DNA of 64,000 nucleotides, from assembly GCF_030718205.1 (NCBI RefSeq), contig NZ_JAUZQF010000001.1:558001-622000 (forward strand), in the 5' to 3' direction. This stretch comes from Nonomuraea turcica (GTDB lineage Bacteria; Actinomycetota; Actinomycetes; Streptosporangiales; Streptosporangiaceae). Made by a program: the position numbers and the translations under genes. Shown one piece after another: positions 8,372-15,488 of the stretch. The notes under the pieces are model-generated. The model was given only the letters and a program-made list of their open reading frames with translations, had not been told where the DNA came from and did no database searches. Position 1 is the first letter of the stretch; each line of letters starts with the position of its first letter.

Positions 8372-8419
8372 TGTACAGAATTTTTTCTGCAAGTTTTTCT
8401 CTGCATGAATCTTTCTGCA
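8372..8419. promoter_or_regulatory. 14-bp phased TCTGCA repeats between divergent genes
   Basis: TCTGCA occurs at 8386-8391, 8400-8405 and 8414-8419, exactly 14 bp apart, each preceded by a T tract. TGTACA at 8372-8377 keeps the same phase as a degenerate fourth unit. The region is strikingly AT-rich for this genome. It lies between the membrane protein start (8355) and the regulator start (8450), so it is a likely operator and promoter for both. Confidence 0.6.
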
Positions 8420-8449
8420 TAATTGTCTCGGTACGGCTAAGCTGGTCAC

Positions 8450-9004
8450 ATGTCAACGGAACCGGTCATGCACACCCCGGCGGCGATGAAGGCGCTCGCC
8501 AGCCCACTGCGGCGAGAGATCCTCCGCCACCTCGCCAATCACGGCCCGGCCACCTCCACCACGCTGGCCAAAGCCATGGGCCAGAACACCGGGACAACCA
8601 GCTACCACCTGCGGATGTTGTCCGACACCGGTTTCGTGACCGAGCTGCGCGACCGCGCCAAAGGGCGGGAACGCTGGTGGGACGTCGTCAAAGCCGACCG
8701 GCGGATGCCCACCCGCGATGAACTGACCGACGCCGAACAAGACCTCGCCGAGCGACTGGGCGACTCCAAGCTGGCCGAGGACCTACGGCTGCTGTCGGCC
8801 TTCGCCCACAACCGGGACGAGGACGGCGACTGGCAGCAGGGCTCCCGCGCCAGCACCTTCATGACCAAGGCACAGCTCAAAGAATTCCACGAGGAGTACC
8901 TCAAACTGGTGCACCGCTTCGGCACCGATCGCGACACCGCACCCGCGGACGCCCGGATGATCCTGCTGCGCTGGATCGGTTTCCCCGACCCCCGCGGCTC
9001 CTGA
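8450..9004 (+). CDS. ArsR-type winged-helix transcriptional regulator
   Basis: 184 residues. The N-terminal winged helix runs from about residue 10 to 75: ALASPLRREILRHLANHGPA is the first helix pair, GQNTGTTSYHLRMLSDTGFV the recognition helix and start of the wing, and GRERWWDV the wing end. The C-terminal half is a helical effector or dimer domain of the HTH_20 type. It probably represses or activates the divergent membrane protein through the phased repeats at 8372-8419 and may regulate itself. No metal-binding cysteines are present, so a metal sensor is unlikely. Confidence 0.8.
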   Translation: MSTEPVMHTPAAMKALASPLRREILRHLANHGPATSTTLAKAMGQNTGTTSYHLRMLSDTGFVTELRDRAKGRERWWDVVKADRRMPTRDELTDAEQDLAERLGDSKLAEDLRLLSAFAHNRDEDGDWQQGSRASTFMTKAQLKEFHEEYLKLVHRFGTDRDTAPADARMILLRWIGFPDPRGS

Positions 9005-9065
9005 TCCCCTCGTCCCCGACGTCTTGGTTCGCGGGAGATACTCGGGGTCCAGATCCGCTCCGAGA

Positions 9066-9569
9066 TTACGAACATGATCGACTGGTGGCCGCTTCTGGCC
9101 GCCCCTCGGCTGGACCGGCACACGTCCACACCACGCCCGAGGGGTCGTGGGAGCCCTGCAGCTCGCCGGTGAGGAACTCCAGGCCGATGCCGGCGGCGCG
9201 CAGCTGCTCGGCCAGGGCGGCCAGGTCGAGGCCGGGGCCGAGCCGTTTGTGCTCGTGCACCACGAGCGTGACCGCGACGCCTGCCGATCGGAGCGCGCGG
9301 GCCAGGGCGACGGCCTTGTCGAGTTCGGGCCGGGTGGTGGCGCGCGTGGAGATCTTCTCGGAGAGGATGCGGGTGACGCCGGCGGCCTGGAGCGCGTCGA
9401 GCCGGGTGTCCAAGGACTGCCGGACGGTAGAGGCGAGGGCGTACCCGATGCGTACGTGCCCCGCCGGTTCGGTGCCGGCCGCAGCGGGGCGGGGCAGTTC
9501 GATCCAGAGCGTGCCCGGCTTGCGCACGGTCGGGGTCGCCACGGTGAGCGTCTTGGCGAGCGCGGGCAC
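9066..9569 (-). pseudogene. Truncated serine recombinase (resolvase N-terminal domain)
   Basis: From about residue 40 the frame matches the resolvase/invertase catalytic domain: RIGYALASTVRQSLDTRLDA contains the nucleophile serine region, and then come ILSEKISTRATTRPELDKAV and GIGLEFLTGELQGSHDPSG. After GSHDPSG homology stops, where intact members continue with the LAALAxxER helix and the DNA-binding domain. The last 20 residues are unrelated. The first 39 residues are not part of the resolvase fold. I call it a truncated gene. It is another mobile-element remnant in this accessory region. Confidence 0.65.
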
Positions 9570-9672
9570 GAGGTGGAAGCGGGCGGTGTGGTACTGGACG
9601 ACGACCTTGCCCTTGCCGGTCCGGCAGGGCGATCGGGCGGTCCCGTCGAGATCGCCCTATCCTGGTCGCCCC

Positions 9673-10134
9673 TCAGAGCTGGGTGGAGGTCTGGTTCGCG
9701 TCACGCCGGTAGGCGTAGTGGATGAGGCCCTTGTGGAACTTGCCCACCTTGTCGTACAGCGCGCGAGCCGGGGCGTCTTCCAACGTGTTCCAGTAGAGGC
9801 CTGGGAAGCCGTGCTCCTTGGCGTCCCGCGCCACCCACTCGATCACTGCCGTCGCGATACCCCGCCGCCGGACTTCCGCGTCCACGAACAAGTCCGCCAG
9901 ATAGCATCTCCCGGCGTACCAGACACTGGCGTGGAACAGGTAGTGCGCGATGCCGACCATCTTGCCGTCCAGCCGGGCGGCGATCCCGCGTATCTGCTCG
10001 TCGTCGAGCAGGCGGCGCCAGGTCCGTTCGTAGTCGTCGTCGCTGCGCTCGACCTCGAAGTATGTGTCTTTGCCACGGGCCAGCACTTCCCAGCAGGCGC
10101 GGTCGGATTCGGTCAGGAAGTTGATCTCCATCAT
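9673..10134 (-). CDS. GNAT-family N-acetyltransferase
   Basis: 153 residues forming one GNAT domain. The acetyl-CoA pyrophosphate loop is VDAEVRRRGIATAVIEWVAR (R/QxxGxA form). Strand 4 is YLADLFVD, and strand 5 with the following helix gives GLYWNTLEDAPARALYDKVG. The substrate is unknown; the family acylates amines on small molecules, peptides or proteins. I prefer ATG 10134, since GCAGG sits nine bases upstream; ATG 10143 directly abuts that sequence. Confidence 0.8.
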   Translation of the reverse strand: MMEINFLTESDRACWEVLARGKDTYFEVERSDDDYERTWRRLLDDEQIRGIAARLDGKMVGIAHYLFHASVWYAGRCYLADLFVDAEVRRRGIATAVIEWVARDAKEHGFPGLYWNTLEDAPARALYDKVGKFHKGLIHYAYRRDANQTSTQL

Positions 10135-10149
10135 GGCGGCCATCCTGCC

Positions 10150-10290
10150 CTACGGTCACGCCCGAGGCCTTCGCGAGCTCCTTCTGCGTCACCTGACCGG
10201 GACGGCGGACGCGCGCTTGGTCCCACAGCCGCGCCAGCTCCACCAGGACCTAGGAACTCGACTCTTCCGGCCGGAACGCCGCCACGACGC
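10150..10290 (-). pseudogene. Possible HTH (XRE-type) fragment
   Basis: The minus-strand frame contains VTQKELAKASGVTVG, which has the QxELAxxxGV spacing of the first two helices of an XRE-type helix-turn-helix. The rest of the domain is missing because the sequence runs into the start of the acetyltransferase. Too short to be functional. Confidence 0.3.
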
Positions 10291-10780
10291 ACGGCCTCCT
10301 CAGCGCAAAGGACAATCATTCGGATCCGAGACGGGTCGGCCAGGATCCCCGCTCACCGGAAGCGTAGCCCCGCAGGTCCGGACTCTTCCGGCATGCCTTC
10401 AACATGGTCAGCGGGTTGGATGTGATGCGGGCATGACCATCACCGACACCCCGGCGCTAGAGAGGGCCCGTCCTCGCCACGACACCGCTCTGCCCGTATC
10501 CGACGTCTCCGCCGCGCCATCGGTATCGCCTTCGCCCGTGGCGCCTTGTCGGCCTGTTGTTCTGGTGGATCATGCAGCACTGAGCCGCGACAGCACCATC
10601 GACTGGTCTGCACGCAGCATGGGCGTGCAGACCACTTCGGACACCCATGCATAGGACTTCGAAACTGACACTCGGTTTCAGGAAGGCAACCTGCTGAGGC
10701 TGTCCACGAGCTTGATCACGGCCAAGAGGCCAAGTTGAGCTGGCCATGAGTGTATGCCCAGGTCAGGGCATGATCGCGAC
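10291..10780. other. No supportable gene
   Basis: Several open frames cross this stretch, including one starting ATG 10434, but none has a ribosome binding site or family motif that I recognise. The region leads into the tRNA-Tyr 3' half at 10786. Confidence 0.4.
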
Positions 10781-10785
10781 GGGAC

Positions 10786-10885
10786 TGTAAAACCGTCGGC
10801 TCAGCCTACGCAAGTTCGAACCTTGCACCTTTCACCAGCAGTAAGAGCAGCTCAGAGGCCCTACGGGGCCTCTTCTGTATTTCAG
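10786..10885 (+). repeat. tRNA-Tyr 3' half with terminator, copy 1
   Basis: Begins in the anticodon loop (CTGTAAA, anticodon GTA), then the long variable arm, then the T arm GCAAG-TTCGAAC-CTTGC and the acceptor 3' strand ending in CACCA. The hairpin AGAGGCCCTACGGGGCCTCT follows. The 5' half of a tRNA is absent: the sequence upstream, CGGGA, cannot pair with ACCGT of the anticodon stem. This is what a tyrosine integrase leaves when it crosses over in the anticodon loop. Copies recur at 13565 and 15066. The upstream bases GCGMCGGGACTG are shared only with the copy at 15066. Confidence 0.7.
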
Positions 10886-10979
10886 GGTTATGCAGCCAGA
10901 TGCCGCCGCGAGCAGGCTGGTCGCGAACTAAGGAAGCTGGTAGAACGCGGCAGGCGAGATGATCGTGAGAGGAGTGCCG

Positions 10980-11360
10980 ATGTACGTGAGGTTCCAGAGC
11001 CCCACGCCAAACGGAAGAGGGGCGTACTCCGGCGTGTTCGGCCTCGTCAACAGCCTGGCCATGCAAGGGCGACTGTCGGAGGAAGAGGAACGGTTCCGGC
11101 GTGAGAACAACGCCTGGTACGAAGCGAACTTCACTAATCCCGCAGACGTGGACCCCACGGTCTACGATCGGCAGCTCAACCCTGGAGCCGCGGCCTGGTT
11201 CAAGCCGTCAGCTCGTCATCTCATGGAGAGGGTGCCGGGCTATTTGGCGATCCTCGCCGCTCATGGGGTGGAGTGCGTGCGCCTCGAAGTGGCCGACCCT
11301 GGCAAGGTGATCTACGAAGATGACGATCAGATCGTCGTAGTTCCCTACGAGATCGGGTAG
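10980..11360 (+). CDS. Conserved hypothetical protein
   Basis: 126 residues. Opens MYVRFQSPTPNGRGAYSGVF and has a helical middle (LSEEEERFRRENNAWYEANF), a motif VDPTVYDRQLNPGAAAWFK, and ends with a strand pair around IVVVPYEIG. I have seen similar proteins in many actinomycetes without a function. The ATG is preceded by GAGAGGAG at seven bases. It lies just after a tRNA-Tyr 3' half, so it may be cargo of an integrated element. Converges on the GntR relic and overlaps its end by 16 bases. Confidence 0.65.
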   Translation: MYVRFQSPTPNGRGAYSGVFGLVNSLAMQGRLSEEEERFRRENNAWYEANFTNPADVDPTVYDRQLNPGAAAWFKPSARHLMERVPGYLAILAAHGVECVRLEVADPGKVIYEDDDQIVVVPYEIG

Positions 11361-11830
11361 GCGTCTACCAGCTCGTGACGATCCGCAGGAAGAAGCACTT
11401 CCACCACGGCCAACGGTCGCCCAGAGGCCTCGCGGACCGCGCCGAACACGGCCAAGAGGGGAGCATTCTTGGGCATGGCCAGTTGCTTGGCCTCGTCCGA
11501 GGTGGGCATGCGGGCGGTGATCTGCTCTGATGTGATCGAAACGGACGCCCTTGCGCGACTGGAGATGCTCGCGCAACCCTTGCTTCAGCGCCTCGCCACT
11601 GGTCAGATCGGTCCCTTCGGACACTTCCAACGGCACCCATAGCGCCACCAGGCCGGTCGGCTCACCCTCACGCGCGATCAAGCGGCGACGTACGAAGGCC
11701 CGGCTTTGGGCTCCAAGCCCAGCAGCGCGCCCACTCGGTTCTGTACGGCTATTCCTCAGGATCCGGGCCTTGTAGGCGGTATAGCGGCGGGCCGCGGCCC
11801 GCTCGCGTACCTGTGGGTCAGGGATCCTGC
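11345..11830 (-). pseudogene. Relic of a GntR regulator (UTRA domain)
   Basis: Three frames in order reproduce a UTRA effector domain: RERAAARRYTAYKARIL, then AFVRRRLIAREGEPTGLVAL and WVPLEVSEGTDL, then EQITARMPTSDEAKQLAMPK, continuing to DRHELVDAYPIS and a stop at 11345. At least two frameshifts separate them, one near 11700 and one near 11535. The N-terminal winged helix is absent. GntR/UTRA regulators of this type often accompany integrative elements. Confidence 0.6.
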
Positions 11831-12117
11831 TCGCTTGCTCCCACGAAGGGATGCCTCCTTCCCCACCCTCAGCACAGAGTTTTGTACCTGTTTGGGATAT
11901 CTCTGTCCATTTTGGCAGGGAGGGGTGAACGGGCTGGTGGGCGTCGCACCGACTGGTGATGGTGTGCAGGGACGCGTCGCAGTAGATCGGCGCTTAGTTG
12001 TGGACTGGCGGTGGTCGACCAGCATTGATCGACATGTCGCCCTCGTGCGGGCCTTCACACCAAGCGCCGTGGCGCCCCTCTGTCCAGGAGTGCCGTGGCC
12101 TCGAGCGTTCCTGAACG

Positions 12118-12567
12118 TCAGCCGCAGACCGGCGAGTTCTGGGTCTTGTCGGCGTACCAGTAGTAGCGCGAATGGGCATTAAGGTTGGAGCAGCCGCCGG
12201 AAGGGCCGTCCATCTTTACGGCGAGGCACCACCGCGTGCTCTGCTTGGGCATTCCGGAGGCCGCGCATGTGCTGGGGTTGATCCCAACTCCCCCAAAATT
12301 GATCATCGTTTCGGTTTTCGGAAGGTAGCGGTCACCGCTGCTGCTGTTCATGACCATGGCGTAGGCCTGCACCTTGCCGCCGCCGTACATGATGCAGGTG
12401 AAGATCTTGTGGCTGGAGTCGGTCAGGTTGGCCCCGCTCGAACACTTGGCGGTGCCCCAGGTCGGCTGGGTCGAGGTCCACGAGGCGGCGGCGGCCGGGG
12501 ACTGCAGGGCGCCCGTCAGTGCGAGGGCTGCGCCGAGCGTGCCGGCGAATTTGAGGGACTTCTTCAT
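12118..12567 (-). CDS. Small secreted protein with six cysteines
   Basis: 149 residues. Residues 1-28 are a signal peptide (MKKSLKFAG, then a hydrophobic core, ending SPAAAA). The mature part, about 120 residues, has six cysteines (AKCSS, FTCIM, STCAA, RWCLA, GGCSN, PVCG), which could make three disulfides. It is rich in Ser, Gly and Asn. AAGTGAGG precedes the ATG at a good distance, so I reject the longer frame. I do not recognise the family; a small extracellular effector, inhibitor or spore-surface protein are all possible. Confidence 0.65.
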   Translation of the reverse strand: MKKSLKFAGTLGAALALTGALQSPAAAASWTSTQPTWGTAKCSSGANLTDSSHKIFTCIMYGGGKVQAYAMVMNSSSGDRYLPKTETMINFGGVGINPSTCAASGMPKQSTRWCLAVKMDGPSGGCSNLNAHSRYYWYADKTQNSPVCG

Positions 12568-13102
12568 GGGGGGCCTCACTTCTTGCGGGTCTGAACGACC
12601 GGATGTGAACGCCGCAAAGGGTACACAGCGGGATGGTCGCCCGCAGGAAGAGATCTTTCTGGGAGCTTTCCGGAGCCTGTCCGCCCGATTTCGGCATCCA
12701 AATCCCTTGTGTCACCTAGACTGATCGGTGATTGTTCCGGAGGCTGGTCGTCCATGGCCAGGCCTGTGCGCCAGCTGGGTTGTTCAGACGGAGGCCCATA
12801 CTGCACAATGAGCTCCCAGCGGCCGCGCGTTGACGATCAAATTCTTGGTCGAACCCGATCTCCTACATCGCGGCCGCACCCATGCACAGCGTGTTACCCA
12901 ATCGCGATCATCGCCACCGTCCCCCGCACGGACCTTCGTCACGCTCCGCACAGACTCCACGAAATCGGCTACAGAGCCCTTCTCCCTGGCAAGCGACACT
13001 CAGCCCCGGCCCACCGGGCATCGGTAGGCTCCGCCGCTTCGGACTGCGCTGCCGACAAAACCGGCTCTACCTCACTCTCGGCGGAGATGTCAGACTTCCT
13101 AT
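12568..13102. other. Intergenic, no supportable gene
   Basis: Holds the promoter side of the secreted protein and about 400 further bases. Frames on both strands are short, and neither start signals nor family motifs are visible. Base composition is less GC-skewed than in coding neighbours. Confidence 0.4.
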
Positions 13103-13429
13103 GTGCATGAAAAGACACCGGAGTCTCAGCGATCGAAGATCGGATTCCTCCGGTCGATTCCACGCAGGTGGGGTGACGACCAACTCATGCTTGCCAGCCC
13201 TGCCTGGCTGAACTACGTCTTGTTTATCGTCGGCCTTTCACTGTTCGCCGGACAGGTCTGGTCGGTGATGCTTGGCCCAATGGGGCTTCACTTGGCATTC
13301 GACATATCTTGGGGCGTTCAGCGCGTACTGGCACTCGCCGTCTTTGGTTTTGTGGCATACGCCGAGGCGCGGGGACTGATGATGCGAGCACGGCGACGGG
13401 CTACCGGATCACCCTCCGATCAGCGTTAG
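13103..13429 (+). CDS. Small two-helix membrane protein
   Basis: 108 residues with two clear membrane helices, around YVLFIVGLSLFAGQVWSVML and VLALAVFGFVAYAEA, and a basic tail (MMRARRRATG). A start at ATG 13187, near MLASPAWLN, would remove a charged leader and is an alternative. No family recognised. It lies just upstream of the repeat at 13471, inside the presumed mobile region. Confidence 0.45.
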   Translation: MHEKTPESQRSKIGFLRSIPRRWGDDQLMLASPAWLNYVLFIVGLSLFAGQVWSVMLGPMGLHLAFDISWGVQRVLALAVFGFVAYAEARGLMMRARRRATGSPSDQR

Positions 13430-13470
13430 CTGACTGCAGGGTTTGAGGCACGGGTGACCCCCAGAGGCCG

Positions 13471-13576
13471 CCGTGCAATATACGTGCAATGATCACTGAT
13501 CTGACGTCGGTGATACATGACCATGCTGCAGGTGGAAGGCCATCTCTCGGCCGGAACGGTCGCGAGCTGTAAACCG
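13471..13576 (+). repeat. 105-bp dispersed repeat, copy B (attachment-site arm-like)
   Basis: Homologue of 1039-1144. The start CCGTGCAATATACGTGCAAT holds two perfect GTGCAAT units 11 bp apart. The copy runs directly into the tRNA-Tyr 3' half at 13565, giving the order expected for an integrase arm region followed by a crossover core. Confidence 0.6.
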
Positions 13577-13668
13577 TCAGCTCAGCCTACGCAAGTTCGA
13601 ACCTTGCACCTGCCACCAGCAGTAAGTGCAGCTCAGAGGCCCTTCGGGGCCTCTTCTGCGTTTCAGCG
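13565..13668 (+). repeat. tRNA-Tyr 3' half with terminator, copy 2
   Basis: Same layout as copy 1: CTGTAAA loop (one A shorter in the run), variable arm, GCAAG-TTCGAAC-CTTGC T arm, acceptor strand ACCTGCCACCA, then the hairpin AGAGGCCCTTCGGGGCCTCT. The upstream flank differs from copies 1 and 3 and equals the repeat at 13471. Confidence 0.65.
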
Positions 13669-13844
13669 GCATGCCGCCGTGAGTAGCTCTGAGTGGCCGT
13701 TTGTCGGTGGTCGCGCAATGGCGCAATGATCTTGGGCTGTTTTCGCTGGTGGCTCCCCGTCTTTGCTGCACACGCGTGGCTCGAATCGTACCGCCCGCTG
13801 CCTGCGACGTGGCAGGATGTGGTGCATGCTGACTCGAAAGGACC

Positions 13845-14267
13845 ATGCCGCGTAAGCCCCCCAGCGCGCTGCGATCTGGCGGGAGTCGATCATCCGAGCG
13901 CACGTCGCGTAAGCACATCCGTGGACTCTCAGCCAAAGCCCAAGGCGCGATACGCCGCCTTGAAGATCAACGTTTCTGGCCGAACGCCATCGCCGATGCG
14001 CTGCATGCCTACGCGAGCTTTCTCCGAACTACCGGCCGGTACATCTACGTGAACCAGGATTGCCCCTTCTGTGATCCGGTAGAGGCTCGTGATCGCTTGG
14101 AAGAGGCCTTGCGAGCCCTTCCCGCCGCTGCTCGCTCTGAGCTACGCGTAGTTGTGGAGCGACTGGACGACCAGTTCCGTATCCGCACCTTGCCCGACCC
14201 GAGAGCAGCGCCCCAAAGCGCATGGCGCGCAGCTGCGTGGTGGCGTCAGCGCATGACGGGTTGGTGA
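13845..14267 (+). CDS. Hypothetical helical protein
   Basis: 140 residues. Basic N-terminus (about residues 1-30), then AQGAIRRLEDQRFWPNAIAD, then a CPFC pair near residue 75 in NQDCPFCDPVEARDRLEEAL, and a helical tail ending WWRQRMTGW. GAAAGGACC directly precedes the ATG. I do not recognise the family; the basic start and CxxC pair would suit a nucleic-acid-binding protein, but this is inference. Within the tRNA-repeat-flanked segment. Confidence 0.5.
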   Translation: MPRKPPSALRSGGSRSSERTSRKHIRGLSAKAQGAIRRLEDQRFWPNAIADALHAYASFLRTTGRYIYVNQDCPFCDPVEARDRLEEALRALPAAARSELRVVVERLDDQFRIRTLPDPRAAPQSAWRAAAWWRQRMTGW

Positions 14268-14446
14268 TGGCTTGATGGATCATGAGTGTGATGACTCCGG
14301 CCGAGGGAGCTGCAGGGCCGAGGCCCCGGCTGGTTGTCAAGCCACCGACAGTCAGCCGAAAGCGGCTGGCAGGGGACCGGCAAGCGGCATCGGCATGGTT
14401 AGAGGTGTCAAAAGGTATAAGCCGCTGCACTGCGGAGGCGATTCGG

Positions 14447-14863
14447 ATGGCTGCGATGACGATGAGAGAGTTCCCGGCCGTGCTGGAGGAGCTCGGTCAC
14501 GTGCGTCATTTCGTGGTCGGCGTCGTGGCCGGCCACCCGGCCGCGGACGACGTGGTGCTGGCGGTCTCCGAACTGGCCGCCAACGCCGTCGAGCACTCCG
14601 CCGCCGGCCGTGACGACAACTTCGAAGTGCGCATCGCCCACCTGCCCGGCGCGGTTCGCGTCGAGGTGCACGACCACGGTGGCGCGGGAGAGCCGCGGCT
14701 GGGCCGGGCCGGAGAGGAGGCCACGCGAGGCCGCGGGCTGTTCCTCGTCGACCATCTGTCCCGTACCTGGGGTATCAGCCACCTGCCCGACCACACCGGC
14801 GTCTGGTGCGAGATCGGCTGCACCTGCACTGATGTACCGGAACTCGAGCGGGCCGTCGCCTGA
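14447..14863 (+). CDS. RsbW-type serine kinase / anti-sigma regulatory protein
   Basis: 138 residues of a single HATPase_c_2 domain. The N box is VSELAANAVEHSA near residue 45, the G1 box EVHDHGG, and the G2 box GRGLFLVDHLS. Proteins of this kind bind ATP and either phosphorylate an anti-anti-sigma factor or bind a sigma factor; large stand-alone families exist in actinomycetes. I chose ATG 14447 because GGAGG lies eight bases upstream; the longer frame adds 55 unrelated residues. No partner gene is adjacent. Confidence 0.75.
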   Translation: MAAMTMREFPAVLEELGHVRHFVVGVVAGHPAADDVVLAVSELAANAVEHSAAGRDDNFEVRIAHLPGAVRVEVHDHGGAGEPRLGRAGEEATRGRGLFLVDHLSRTWGISHLPDHTGVWCEIGCTCTDVPELERAVA

Positions 14864-15055
14864 CGCGAAGCAAATTGTGTGGTGTGGTTGTTGAAGCCGG
14901 TCGACTCGTAACCTCGAATCCGCGCTCTTTGCCCACTTGAGGAAATCTCTGCTGGAGAGTAAGTCGTCTTGGGTGAAGATGAAGGCGATTGACAGGAGCG
15001 CTACGCCGGTTTACGGGGATTCGGCTACTTCACGGATCACCGGAGCTTGGCTTGA

Positions 15056-15142
15056 TTGCGCCGGGACTGTAAAACCGTTGGCTCAGCCTACGCAAGTTCG
15101 AACCTTGCACCTGCCACCAGCAGTAAGTGCAGCTCAGAGGCC
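15056..15142 (+). repeat. tRNA-Tyr 3' half, copy 3 (hairpin lost)
   Basis: Matches copies 1 and 2 from CTGTAAAACCGT to GCAGCTCAGAGGCC at 15142 and then diverges, so the terminator arm is missing. Upstream GATTGCGCCGGGACTG is shared with copy 1. The integrase relic on the other strand starts immediately at the divergence point. Confidence 0.65.
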
Positions 15143-15285
15143 TAGCGGTGGAGGCACTCGCCGCAGGCGTGCGGGTCCTTGCAGCCGTGGCGGTAGCGCT
15201 GGTGCTTGATCTGCCAGAAGACGCGGATGACGCCTCTCTTGAGGTCCACGTACTTCCAGCGCAGGCCGAGTGCTTCACAATGCCT
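15142..15285 (-). pseudogene. Relic of a phage-type tyrosine integrase
   Basis: The minus-strand frame reads ALGLRWKYVDLKRGVIRVF then QRYRHGCKDPHACGECLH and stops. The GLRWxDVDLxxGxIRV block carries the first catalytic Arg of tyrosine recombinases, and the Cys/His block is an insertion seen in actinomycete integrases. Both the N-terminal part and the rest of the catalytic domain (HxxR, Tyr) are gone. It abuts a tRNA-Tyr 3' half, where such an integrase would be expected. Confidence 0.6.
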
Positions 15286-15470
15286 CGCCCGGGCCGCCCG
15301 ATGAGGAGCCGCCACGCCTCTCGGCGAGCACCTGGTCGACGCTGAAGCCGCCCGCACCGATGCTCAGCAGCGCGACGGAGGCCGCGAACATGATCAGCGC
15401 CGACCCCGACGCGCTGCCCTATGACCAGGCCCTCACCGGGGTGGACGAAGACCAGCATCCCGGCGGTTCG
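15280..15470 (-). pseudogene. DoxX-like membrane protein relic
   Basis: Two frames give FTRTAGMLVFVHPGEGL and, after a shift, GSALIMFAASVALLSIGAGG followed by FSVDQVLAERR. That order resembles the last two helices and the GxxSxD tail of DoxX family proteins. It lies just downstream of the SDR gene on the same strand, as DoxX genes often do. It breaks at the integrase relic. Family assignment is tentative. Confidence 0.35.
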
Positions 15471-15488
15471 GGTGAACCCCGGGCCGGG

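Noticed and set aside
10786..10845. Complete tRNA gene
   Set aside because: Only the 3' half from the anticodon loop exists; the D arm, the 5' acceptor strand and the 5' anticodon stem are missing in all three copies.
15030..15458. Minus-strand frame containing WWQVQGSNLRRLS
   Set aside because: This is the antisense translation of the tRNA-Tyr 3' half, a familiar spurious protein in databases. The same string arises at 13577 and elsewhere.
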